Below are positions 5,286-12,448 of a stretch of 45,442 nucleotides of DNA, piece after piece. Each line of letters starts with the position of its first letter. Position 1 is the first letter of the stretch. The stretch is from an uncultured Clostridia bacterium. Its GTDB lineage: Bacteria; Bacillota; Clostridia; CALYAR01. The stretch is from assembly GCA_944393585.1 (NCBI GenBank), contig CALYAR010000045.1:1-45442 (forward strand), written 5' to 3'. The position numbers and the translations under genes were made by a program. The notes beneath the pieces are model-generated. The model was given only the letters and a program-made list of their open reading frames with translations. It ran no database searches and had not been told where the DNA came from.

Positions 5286-7868
5286 ATGAAGGTATTAGTC
5301 ATTGGCGGCGTTGCTGCCGGAACCAAAGCCGCAGCAAAGCTGAAACGGGTGGACCGCAGTGCAGAAGTACTGATTATCACGAAAGACCCGGACATTTCCT
5401 ATGCCGGCTGCGGGCTTCCCTATTATGTGGGCGGTGCGATTGCAGACCGGTCTGAATTGATCGTGAACACGCCGGAGAGCTATTGCGCCTTAACCGGCGT
5501 AGAAGTGCGGACGGGACGGGAGGCCGTATCGCTCGACAGTGCGAAAAAATGTGTTACGGCAAAAAATATGGTTACGGGAGAGACGGAGGTCTATTCTTAC
5601 GATTCGTGCATTCTGGCAACCGGCGCTTCGCCGGTCGTCCCCGACATGCCAGGGATCACGATGCCGGGCATATTTAAAATGCGTACGCCGGAAGATGCTG
5701 TCACTATGCGCGATTATATGGGAAGCCATGGCGTAAAAAAGGCGGTCGTCGTAGGCGGCGGGTTCATTGGGCTTGAAATTGCGGAAAATTTGAAACAGCA
5801 GGGCTTAAATGTAACCGTCATCGATCTGGCTCCCCAAATTATGCCCAATGTATTCGACCCGGAAATGGCGGACTTTGCCGCAAAGCATTTGCGGAAGAAC
5901 GGAATCCGCGTCATGACCGGTACCGGCCTCAAAGCGGTGCTGGGAGAAGAGTGCGTGACAGGCGTTCAGACTGAGGCGGGAGTCATTCCCTGTGATCTGG
6001 TGGCCTTGTCCATCGGCATTCGGCCCAACACGGCATTTTTAGAAGGCAGCGGCATTGCAATGCAGAAGGGAACTATCCTGACCGATTCCAGGCTTCGGAC
6101 CAATCTGCCGGACGTATACGCCGCGGGGGACTGCGCGATGGTAGAAAACCGGCTCACCGGAGCGCCGCAGTGGTCTGCCATGGGGTCTTCTGCCAACTAT
6201 GAAGGACGTACGCTTGGACAGATTTTAGGCGGAGCGGACAAGCAGTACCCGGGCGTTTTGGGAACCGGCGTAGTAAAAATGGCAGGGCTTAACGGCGGCC
6301 GGACGGGGCTGACAGAGGCGCAGGCAAAAGCGGCCGGATTTGATGTCATCACGGCATTGGCGGTGACGGATGATAAAGCGCATTATTACCCTGGGGCTTC
6401 CTACTTTGTGACAAAGCTCATTGCCGACCGGAATACTCATCGGCTTTTGGGCATGCAGGTGTTCGGGCCGGGCGCGGTGGATAAAATGGTCGATACGGCA
6501 GTCGTCGGTATTTCCATGGGAGCGAAGCTGGAAGACTATGAAAACATGGATCTGGCCTATGCGCCGCCGTTTTCCACTGCCATTCACCCGTTTGTCCAGG
6601 CGGTCTACATTCTGCTCAACAAGCTGGAAGGACAGCTGGTCAGCATGACGCCGGCGGAATATGCGGCCGGAGCTGCGAAAGGATATCGAGTGATAGACGT
6701 CGGCAAGCTGCCCTCCATCCCCGGCGCGACGTTTGTAAATCTGGGAGCAGTGCGCGGAGAAGTGGACGGCTTGGGAAAGGACGAAAAACTGCTTTTGGTC
6801 TGCAACCGCGGAAAACGCGCGTATTTTCTCCAAAACCGGCTCCGTCATTACGGCTATACCAATACGGTTGTCTTAGAGGGCGCTACATTCTTCAATGACG
6901 TCCGTGTCGAGGGAGTGAAATACACCGTCACGCCGGAGGACATAACCCGGGTCAAGGCGCTGGGCTTTTTGCAGGATAAACGCACGCCGGACTGCTTTAA
7001 CGGGCGAGTCATCACGCGCAACGGAAAAATTACAGCGGAAGAGAGCCGGTTCATTGCGGAGGCGGCGGAGAAATTCGGCAGCGGGGAAATTACTATGACC
7101 TCCCGCTTGACGCTGGAGATCCAGGGGGTTCCCTATGCCAACATTGAACCGCTGCGCGAATATTTGATGCAGGCGGGTCTGGAGACAGGCGGAACGGGTT
7201 CCAAGGTACGGCCGGTCGTCTCCTGCAAGGGTACGACGTGCCAATATGGCCTGATTGACACTTTTGCCCTGTCGGAGGAAATTCACGAACGCTTCTACCA
7301 TGGATATCACGATGTAAAGCTCCCGCATAAATTTAAAATTGCAGTGGGCGGATGTCCCAATAACTGTGTCAAACCGGATCTGAACGATCTTGGGATTATC
7401 GGCCAGCGCGTTCCGCTCATTCGAACGGACAAATGCCGCGGCTGTAAGGTATGCCAGGTGGAGAAGGCATGTCCAATCAAAGCGGCCAGCCTGGCGGAAG
7501 GAAAAATCGTCATCGATCCGCAGCAGTGCAACCACTGCGGCCGTTGCATCAGCAAATGCCCCTTCGGCGCATTGGAGACGGAGGTTAGCGGATATAAAGT
7601 ATATATCGGCGGCCGCTGGGGCAAGAAGGTGGCGCAGGGAAGGGCGCTTGACCGGATTTTCACCAGCCGGAAGGAAGTTTTGGACGTGGTCGAAAAGGCC
7701 ATTCTGCTGTTCCGGGAACAGGGCAATACCGGCGAACGCTTTGCCGATACCATTGCCAGAATCGGGTTTGAGGAGGTTCAGGCCCAGCTTCTGGATGATG
7801 CGCTTCTGGAGCGGAAAGAGGAAAATCTCGCTGCGCAGAAACATGTAAAAGGCGGGGCAACCTGCTAA
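5286..7868 (+). CDS. Four-domain sulfur oxidoreductase: CoA-disulfide/persulfide reductase - rhodanese - sulfite reductase - 2x[4Fe-4S] ferredoxin
   Basis: An 860-residue cytoplasmic fusion. Residues 1-450 form a FAD/NAD(P) disulfide oxidoreductase of the CoA-disulfide reductase group: FAD loop GGVAAG (7-12), single active Cys42 in SYAGCGLPYY, NAD loop GGGFIG (157-162), and YAAGDCA near 278-284. Residues about 455-545 are a rhodanese domain with active Cys506 (VCNRGKR). Residues about 570-705 match the siroheme/[4Fe-4S] half of sulfite/nitrite reductases, with Cys647, Cys652, Cys690 and Cys694 in a C-x5-C...C-x3-C pattern. A ferredoxin domain with two clusters follows (Cys717/720/723/729 and 748/751/754/758). 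Likely NAD(P)H- or ferredoxin-driven reduction of persulfide, polysulfide or sulfite; the exact substrate is inferred. It lies between DUF134 and an ABC importer and carries no frameshift. Confidence 0.85.
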   Translation: MKVLVIGGVAAGTKAAAKLKRVDRSAEVLIITKDPDISYAGCGLPYYVGGAIADRSELIVNTPESYCALTGVEVRTGREAVSLDSAKKCVTAKNMVTGETEVYSYDSCILATGASPVVPDMPGITMPGIFKMRTPEDAVTMRDYMGSHGVKKAVVVGGGFIGLEIAENLKQQGLNVTVIDLAPQIMPNVFDPEMADFAAKHLRKNGIRVMTGTGLKAVLGEECVTGVQTEAGVIPCDLVALSIGIRPNTAFLEGSGIAMQKGTILTDSRLRTNLPDVYAAGDCAMVENRLTGAPQWSAMGSSANYEGRTLGQILGGADKQYPGVLGTGVVKMAGLNGGRTGLTEAQAKAAGFDVITALAVTDDKAHYYPGASYFVTKLIADRNTHRLLGMQVFGPGAVDKMVDTAVVGISMGAKLEDYENMDLAYAPPFSTAIHPFVQAVYILLNKLEGQLVSMTPAEYAAGAAKGYRVIDVGKLPSIPGATFVNLGAVRGEVDGLGKDEKLLLVCNRGKRAYFLQNRLRHYGYTNTVVLEGATFFNDVRVEGVKYTVTPEDITRVKALGFLQDKRTPDCFNGRVITRNGKITAEESRFIAEAAEKFGSGEITMTSRLTLEIQGVPYANIEPLREYLMQAGLETGGTGSKVRPVVSCKGTTCQYGLIDTFALSEEIHERFYHGYHDVKLPHKFKIAVGGCPNNCVKPDLNDLGIIGQRVPLIRTDKCRGCKVCQVEKACPIKAASLAEGKIVIDPQQCNHCGRCISKCPFGALETEVSGYKVYIGGRWGKKVAQGRALDRIFTSRKEVLDVVEKAILLFREQGNTGERFADTIARIGFEEVQAQLLDDALLERKEENLAAQKHVKGGATC

Positions 7869-7893
7869 AACGCAGTAAGAAAGGAATTCAGCT

Positions 7894-8877
7894 TTGAATC
7901 ATAAGAAAAAACTTGTATATCCCCTCATCGTTTTCTGTCTGTTTCTGTTTGCCGCCTGTGCACCGGGCGGCACAGAGCAGCCGCCTTCCGCTTCCCAGCA
8001 GGCGCAGGCGTTTTATACCTTTACCGACGATGCCGGCACGCAGATCACATTGCAGGAAAAACCGGAAAAAGTGGCGGTGCTCTTTTCCTCTTTTGCCGAT
8101 ATCTGGCGCACGGCAGGCGGAGACGTCAGCATTACGGTCGGCGAAAGCGTAGAACGCGGCTTTGCGGAAGAAGGGGTTCTGCTGGTCGACGATGGGGCCG
8201 GAAAAACCATCAATCAGGAACTGCTTGTATCGTATGAGCCGGACCTGGTCATCTGCTCCGCCGATATTCAGGCGCAGGCCGAGACGGCAAAGCTTTTAAA
8301 CGATGCCGGCATTCCGGCGGCTCAATTCCGTGTGGAGTCCTTTGAAGATTATCTTCATATGCTGAAGATTTGTACGGACATTACGGAAAATGCGCAGGCC
8401 TATCAAACCTATGGACTGGATGTGGAGGAAGACATTGAAACCCTGCTCTCCGGTCTGGAACAAAAAACAGCGGCGGCAGAGCAGAAGCAAATCCTTTTTG
8501 TCCGCGCCGGTTCTCAGTTTAGTTCCACGAAGGCAAAGACGGCGGAAGATAATTTTGTCTGCGTGATGTTAAAGGAGCTTGGAACCTACAACATTGCCGA
8601 AAACGCGCCGGTGCTCCTCGACGGGCTCAGCTTTGAAGAGGTTTTAATTTCCGATCCCGACTACATCTTTATTACCACAATGGGGAAGGAAGACGCGGCG
8701 AAAGCGTACATGGAAGATCTGTTTCAGGAAGACGGATGGAAAGACCTTACCGCAGTAAAAGAGAAAAACTATTGTTATTTGCCGAAGGATTTGTTTCATT
8801 TTAAACCCAATGCACGCTGGGGAGAGGCCTATCAGTATTTAGCCGATTTACTTTATCCGGAAAAGGCAGGGGAGTAA
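7894..8877 (+). CDS. ABC transporter substrate-binding lipoprotein, FecB/BtuF type
   Basis: A 327-residue extracellular binding protein. Residues 1-21 are a lipoprotein signal peptide (KKK, hydrophobic stretch, FAAC lipobox), so Cys22 should be lipidated and anchored outside the membrane. The mature part begins with a Ser/Gln-rich linker, then the class III binding-protein fold: FTDDAGTQITLQEKPEKVAVL opening strand and VSYEPDLVICSADIQAQ, typical for iron-siderophore, heme and cobalamin binders. Start is TTG 7894, with AAGGA eight bases before it. It sits 25 bases after the sulfur enzyme and two bases before the permease. The ligand is not readable; iron complex, heme/siroheme or cobalamin are all possible. 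Confidence 0.85.
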   Translation: MNHKKKLVYPLIVFCLFLFAACAPGGTEQPPSASQQAQAFYTFTDDAGTQITLQEKPEKVAVLFSSFADIWRTAGGDVSITVGESVERGFAEEGVLLVDDGAGKTINQELLVSYEPDLVICSADIQAQAETAKLLNDAGIPAAQFRVESFEDYLHMLKICTDITENAQAYQTYGLDVEEDIETLLSGLEQKTAAAEQKQILFVRAGSQFSSTKAKTAEDNFVCVMLKELGTYNIAENAPVLLDGLSFEEVLISDPDYIFITTMGKEDAAKAYMEDLFQEDGWKDLTAVKEKNYCYLPKDLFHFKPNARWGEAYQYLADLLYPEKAGE

Positions 8878-8878
8878 T

Positions 8879-9898
8879 ATGTCGAAATGGCAGCCATCTG
8901 ATTCCAGTCCCTATCGTTTCCGCAGGGGAGCGCTGCTGGTTTTGCTGGCGCTTCTGCTTGCGGGGGTAGTAATTGCCGGGTTAAGCCTGGGCAGCGCCCC
9001 GCTGAATCTGCCGCAAATCTGGGGAGGGCTCTGGGGAAAAGAGGGCTTTGAGACGGAAGGGATCATCCTGCGGACTGTCCGCCTGCCCCGCGTAGTGGGA
9101 GGCGTCTTTTGCGGGATCGGCCTGTCCGTGTCAGGCGTTTTGCTCCAGGCCGTGACCAATAATTCTCTGACAAGCCCGAATATCATTGGGATCAATGCCG
9201 GAGCAGGGTTTTTGGTCATTTTGCTGTCCTGCTTTTTTCCCGCCGCTTACTCGGCTCTGCCCTTTGCCGCCTTTGCCGGTGCATTTTTGACGGCTCTTTT
9301 CATCATTACGGTCTCCCACCGTATCAGTTCGTCCAAAATAACGGTTATTTTGGCGGGCATGGCGTGCAACGCCGTCTTAAATGCCGGAATTTCCTTTTTG
9401 TCTCTGCTGTTTCCGGACGTGTTTACCTCCTACCGCTATTTTTCGGTGGGCGGCCTGTCCGGCGTCAGTTTGGACCGGATCTGGCTGCCTGCGGTCATTA
9501 TTCTGCTTTGCCTGGGTGCGGCGCAGGCGCTTTCCGGAAAGATTAATCTGCTGTGCGTAGGCGACAGCATGGCATCTTCGCTGGGAGTACGCGTCAAGCG
9601 CCTGCGCATGGCATGCCTGATTCTGGCCAGCGCATCCGCGGCGGGGGTTGTATCGTTTGCGGGCCTTTTGGGATTTGTGGGCCTGATTGTGCCCCATATT
9701 GCCCGCCGGATTGTAGGCGGGAACGTGCGCTGGCTGATCCCTGTTTCCGCACTGGGCGGAGCAGTGCTTGTGGTGCTGTCTGATCTTTTGGGGAGGGTGC
9801 TGTTTGCACCTACGGAGCTTCCGGTGGGGATTATTCTGTCGCTCATCGGCGCACCGTTTTTCTTTGTGCTTTTGCTGAAAAGGAGGACGGAATTATGA
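8879..9898 (+). CDS. ABC transporter permease, FecCD/BtuC type
   Basis: A 339-residue polytopic membrane protein with about ten hydrophobic segments. Family marks include LRLPR-like TVRLPRVVGGVFCGIGLSVSG near 60-85, NSLTSPNIIGINAGAGF at about 96-112, and the conserved cytoplasmic GLIGFVGLIVPHIAR-like stretch (GLLGFVGLIVPHIARRIVG) that contacts the ATPase, at about 262-280. It would form the homodimeric channel of a type II importer for iron-siderophore, heme or cobalamin. The ATG follows the binding-protein stop by one base with a GGGGAG ribosome binding site inside that gene's end, and its own stop overlaps the ATPase start, so translation is likely coupled. Confidence 0.92.
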   Translation: MSKWQPSDSSPYRFRRGALLVLLALLLAGVVIAGLSLGSAPLNLPQIWGGLWGKEGFETEGIILRTVRLPRVVGGVFCGIGLSVSGVLLQAVTNNSLTSPNIIGINAGAGFLVILLSCFFPAAYSALPFAAFAGAFLTALFIITVSHRISSSKITVILAGMACNAVLNAGISFLSLLFPDVFTSYRYFSVGGLSGVSLDRIWLPAVIILLCLGAAQALSGKINLLCVGDSMASSLGVRVKRLRMACLILASASAAGVVSFAGLLGFVGLIVPHIARRIVGGNVRWLIPVSALGGAVLVVLSDLLGRVLFAPTELPVGIILSLIGAPFFFVLLLKRRTEL

Positions 9899-10662
9899 TG
9901 CTGGAGGTAAACAGAGTTTCGGCGGGCTATCATGGAAAAAAGGTATTAAAGGACATATCCTTTTCCGTTTCACCGCATAAAATGACCGCAGTACTGGGCA
10001 AAAACGGCTGCGGAAAGTCAACTTTGGTTTCGTGTATCAATCAGCAGATTGCGGACTATACCGGGCAGATCCGGTTGCAGGACCGCGATCTCAAGGAGAT
10101 GACGCCGGTAGAACGCGCACGGGCGGTTTCCATATTGCCGCAGCTGCTCCCTGCGCCTTCGGTAACGGTGGGCGAGCTGGTGCGCTTCGGCCGCAGTCCC
10201 TATCTCGGCTGGGGAAAGAGGATGTCTGAGCTGGATGAAGAATTGGTTGCGCAGGCCATGGAATTGACGGAAATCACCAGCATGGAACAGAACCTGGTAT
10301 GCAATCTGTCGGGAGGGGAGCGGCAGAAGGCGTACCTGGCCATGATATTGGCTCAAAACACCCGCCTGATCGTATTGGATGAGCCGACGACGTATATGGA
10401 TATTGAATACCAGGGAAAGCTGATGAAGCTTTTGACGTATCTCAAAAAGGAAAAGAAAAAAACGCTGTTGGTCGTCATGCACGATTTGTCCCTTGCGCTT
10501 CGCTATGCGGATAATATCGTTCTATTGGAGGACGGCTGCGTACGCTTTCAGGGGACGGCGGAGGAGTGCCTTTCTGCGGATGCGCTGGAGCAGGTTTTTC
10601 GTGTGCGAAAGCATATGATAGAAGAAAACGGAAAACGGTATGTTGTATTTGATTCGGAGTAG
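9895..10662 (+). CDS. ABC transporter ATPase, FecE/BtuD type
   Basis: A 255-residue cytoplasmic ATPase that powers the importer encoded just before it. Motifs in order: Walker A GKNGCGKST at about 36-44, Q-loop around ILPQLL, signature LSGGERQ at about 141-147, Walker B LIVLDEPTTYMD at about 158-169 and a switch histidine in VVMHD. This order and the YMD after the Walker B are typical of iron-chelate/cobalamin importers. ATG 9895 overlaps the permease stop; the next codon is also ATG, so 9898 is an alternative start. Last gene of the cargo operon, followed directly by a terminator and then by the right attachment site. Confidence 0.93.
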   Translation: MMLEVNRVSAGYHGKKVLKDISFSVSPHKMTAVLGKNGCGKSTLVSCINQQIADYTGQIRLQDRDLKEMTPVERARAVSILPQLLPAPSVTVGELVRFGRSPYLGWGKRMSELDEELVAQAMELTEITSMEQNLVCNLSGGERQKAYLAMILAQNTRLIVLDEPTTYMDIEYQGKLMKLLTYLKKEKKKTLLVVMHDLSLALRYADNIVLLEDGCVRFQGTAEECLSADALEQVFRVRKHMIEENGKRYVVFDSE

Positions 10663-10688
10663 ACGCCGCCCTTCGGGCCGGCGTTTTT
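10663..10688 (+). terminator. Intrinsic terminator of the cargo operon
   Basis: GC-rich hairpin with ACGCCG/CGGCGT and inner CCC/GGG pairs around TTC, followed by TTTTT, directly after the ATPase stop. It keeps cargo transcription from running antisense into the interrupted gene. Confidence 0.85.
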
Positions 10689-10751
10689 CCATATTAGAAG
10701 CAGAATGGCATTGGACTGGCTGTAATAGCAATTTTATAGATAGGTTGATTA

Positions 10752-11303
10752 TTATTTGGAATAAAAAAATTCCACTTTGCGGGCCGTTATCTCTACAATG
10801 GCCCTGGGAAGATTGGTCTTTTCCCAATCCTGGGAGTTAAAATCATTGCAGGTATAGTTGGAAGAGAATACCTTGCAGTTCCCTTCCGAGCCGAAGAGCA
10901 CAACGCGCTTGTCAAAGGTTGCAAGCCCTTCGACTTTTGTTGGACAGGACAGCCCGCTGTAGACGTCAAAGGTGAGACGGAAGAAGAATTTCAGGTCTAC
11001 GCTGTAATAGCCCCGGTTAAAGGCCAGCGGTTCAATGTCGGTAAAGACCCAGATAATTTCCGCTTTCCTGACCTTGACGTTGATAGCACAGTTGATGAGC
11101 TCCTGGCCGCTTGGGGTAAAGTAAACTCTTACGTCTTCCAGACAGTCTTTGTCCCGGCATTGGTCATAGACCTTATCCGTATGTATGCCGACAGCTTCTT
11201 TGATGCCGTTTAAGCTGTTTTCGCTGATGACTTCGTTTGTATTATTGCATGCGCATTCGTCATTGGTAAATCCCTGAGTGGTTCTTACTGCGCGATCAGG
11301 CAT
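10752..11303 (-). CDS. 5' half of an interrupted gene: N-terminal part of a Cys-containing protein of unknown function
   Basis: 183 codons, of which 171 (to Glu171 in NLPRAIVE) appear native; the last 12 (ITARKVEFFYSK) and the stop are supplied by element DNA. A consensus AAAGGAGG ribosome binding site precedes ATG 11303. The protein has an N-terminal DECACNN Cys pair, then a VGIHTDKVYDQCRDKDCLEDVRVYF segment, and alternating beta-like strands. No signal peptide or membrane segment is visible. Joined after Glu171 to VVDPIALS of the 2671-3045 half it becomes one 295-residue protein. From memory, intact proteins with these two halves fused exist in related clostridia; that needs a search. Expression in spores is suggested only by the sigma-E-like promoter upstream. 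Confidence 0.75.
   Translation of the reverse strand: MPDRAVRTTQGFTNDECACNNTNEVISENSLNGIKEAVGIHTDKVYDQCRDKDCLEDVRVYFTPSGQELINCAINVKVRKAEIIWVFTDIEPLAFNRGYYSVDLKFFFRLTFDVYSGLSCPTKVEGLATFDKRVVLFGSEGNCKVFSSNYTCNDFNSQDWEKTNLPRAIVEITARKVEFFYSK
10775..10793 (-). other. Right attachment site: attP arm plus core CTC
   Basis: Element-side arm CTTTGCGGGC (10775-10784) and shared core CTC (10791-10793). It pairs with the left arm at 3056-3065. Just inside, TGGAAT-TTTTTT-ATTCCA (minus strand, about 10774-10757) is a further small inverted repeat overlapping the stop of the truncated 5' half. Confidence 0.7.
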
Positions 11304-11335
11304 AAAATATAACCTCCTTTAAAGTTACGGTTTGG

Positions 11336-11382
11336 TGTAACCTCTGTTACATACTATGCCTGCTTGGATGAATTGTTACATA
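11336..11382 (-). promoter_or_regulatory. Sigma-E-like promoter and operator-like repeats of the interrupted gene
   Basis: On the minus strand TAACAAT (11378-11372), 13 bases, then CATAGTAT (11358-11351): the same CATAG-type -10 and the same spacing as the recombinase promoter at 4741-4768. Overlapping it are a TGTAAC-CTCT-GTTACA palindrome (11336-11351) and a direct repeat TGTTACATA at 11345-11353 and 11374-11382, possible binding sites for a regulator. No consensus sigma-A promoter is apparent for this gene. Confidence 0.4.
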
Positions 11383-11598
11383 ATTTGCCATTTACAGCTG
11401 AAAACCTGGCTCGACCAATTATTTGTTTTTTACGGCGGCTGCTGTTTTCCGTCATTGCTCCGTTTCATTTTACGCATTTTAAGCGCGTCCGGTTTCTGCT
11501 CATTCGAATTGACTTTTAAAAGAACCTGTCCGCCGCCGAATTTACACTTGCGGAGGATAGAATAACATATTTTTGAGAGAATTGCGGCCTGATTCTGT

Positions 11599-11627
11599 TT
11601 GACGGTACGGATGAGGAACGCTATAAT
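11599..11627 (+). promoter_or_regulatory. Sigma-A promoter of nrdG
   Basis: TTGACG (11599-11604), 17 bases, TATAAT (11622-11627). The half-sites GTACGG (11605-11610) and CCGTAC (11633-11638) form an inverted repeat flanking the -10. The remaining bases between 11383 and 11598 hold no gene I can support. Confidence 0.8.
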
Positions 11628-11711
11628 AGAGACCGTACGTTTGTTTATTACAGAGCGGTACCACAAGACAATCGCATATTGCGGTAATTTTAGAAAAAGG
11701 GGAATTAAGAA

Positions 11712-12404
11712 TTGAAGCTTTGCGGTTTACAGAAACTTACTCTCTTGGACTATCCCGGTAAGGTCGCCTGTACGGTTTTTACGGGCGGCTGTAATTTCCG
11801 CTGTCCTTTTTGTCACAACGCTGAACTGGTCCTGCCCGGACAGCCCTTGGAACAAATCGGGGCAGGCGATCTGCTCGCTTTTTTGAAAAAACGCAAAGCA
11901 GTGCTCGACGGCGTGTGCATCAGCGGGGGAGAACCGTTGCTGCAGCCCGATTTACTCTCCCTTCTGCGGGAGATCAAGGGACTTGGCTACTTCGTCAAGC
12001 TGGATACGAACGGCAGTTTTCCCGACCGGCTTCGGGAGCTGGTGCAGGAAAATCTCATTGATTATGTAGCCATGGATATCAAAAATTCTCCTGAGCGTTA
12101 TGCCGAAACCATTGGAATGGATCAATTTGATATAGCCCCGGTGCAGGACAGTGTCGCTTTTTTGCTGAGCGGAGCGGTTCGCTATGAATTTCGGACAACG
12201 GTAGTCCGGCAGTTTCATGATGAAAAAGATTTTATTTCAATCGGAGAATGGATCCGCGGCGCAGAGCAATACTTTTTGCAGGCCTTTCTTGATTCGGGAA
12301 ATACCATCAAAAGCGGCCTTTCCGGATATGAAAAGAGCGAATTAGAGCGCTTTGCAGCCCTTTTAAAGAAGGACGTTCCGCAAACGGAAATCCGGGGGAT
12401 ATAA
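11712..12404 (+). CDS. nrdG: Anaerobic ribonucleotide reductase activating protein (radical SAM)
   Basis: A 230-residue radical-SAM activase that uses S-adenosylmethionine and a [4Fe-4S] cluster to install the glycyl radical on NrdD, encoded next. The cluster motif is Cys27-x3-Cys31-x2-Cys34 (CNFRCPFCHN), followed by an ISGGEP S-adenosylmethionine-binding segment at about 75-80 and KLDTNGS near 97-103. The short length with no extra cluster domain fits the NrdG-type activase group found in anaerobes. The start is TTG 11712, nine bases after AAGGGG; it opens with MKLCGLQKLTLLDYPGK, the standard family start, so no earlier codon is needed. A pyruvate formate-lyase activase is excluded mainly by the neighbouring nrdD. 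Confidence 0.92.
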   Translation: MKLCGLQKLTLLDYPGKVACTVFTGGCNFRCPFCHNAELVLPGQPLEQIGAGDLLAFLKKRKAVLDGVCISGGEPLLQPDLLSLLREIKGLGYFVKLDTNGSFPDRLRELVQENLIDYVAMDIKNSPERYAETIGMDQFDIAPVQDSVAFLLSGAVRYEFRTTVVRQFHDEKDFISIGEWIRGAEQYFLQAFLDSGNTIKSGLSGYEKSELERFAALLKKDVPQTEIRGI

Positions 12405-12448
12405 CTATATATAGTGTACTGTTTAAAATTCTGCACAATATATTGACA
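12402..12448 (+). promoter_or_regulatory. Two NrdR boxes over the nrdD promoter
   Basis: Box 1 (12402-12417, TAACTATATATAGTGT) matches 14 of 16 positions of the consensus ACACWATATATWGTGT-type palindrome; box 2 (12433-12448, GCACAATATATTGACA) is a weaker match. Their centres are exactly 31 bp apart, three helical turns, the spacing typical of NrdR operators. Box 2 contains the -35 hexamer of the nrdD promoter and box 1 overlaps the nrdG stop codon, so NrdR repression of nrdD when dATP is plentiful is expected. Confidence 0.85.

Larger units (their letters stand above)
3047..10793. mobile_element. Skin-like intervening element carrying a serine recombinase and a sulfur/ABC-transport operon
   Basis: About 7.7 kb of DNA separates two in-frame halves of one minus-strand gene. 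Contents: large serine recombinase (minus, ending 33 bp from the left junction), a possible small ORF before it, then a plus-strand operon of DUF134 regulator, four-domain sulfur oxidoreductase and three ABC-transporter genes with a terminator just inside the right junction. There are no phage structural, replication or conjugation genes. The two junctions share only GAG (CTC on the plus strand at 3046-3048 and 10791-10793), and precise recombination there restores the frame. Organisation parallels skin elements of sigK. Whether excision is programmed or this is simply an integrated element cannot be decided from sequence alone. Confidence 0.8.

Noticed and set aside
6873-7844. Long minus-strand open frame (about 320 codons) opposite the sulfur oxidoreductase
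   Set aside because: Lies wholly antisense to a gene with complete functional motifs in GC-rich DNA where antisense frames stay open by codon bias; no ribosome binding site or family resemblance.
3047-10793. Prophage or conjugative element interpretation of the insert
   Set aside because: No capsid, tail, terminase, lysis, relaxase, type IV secretion or replication genes were found; contents are recombinase plus metabolic and transport genes.
11430-11666. 78-codon minus-strand frame upstream of the interrupted gene
   Set aside because: Starts with TTG without ribosome binding site and its first half covers the nrdG promoter; the last 45 codons look somewhat coding-like but no internal start is supported.
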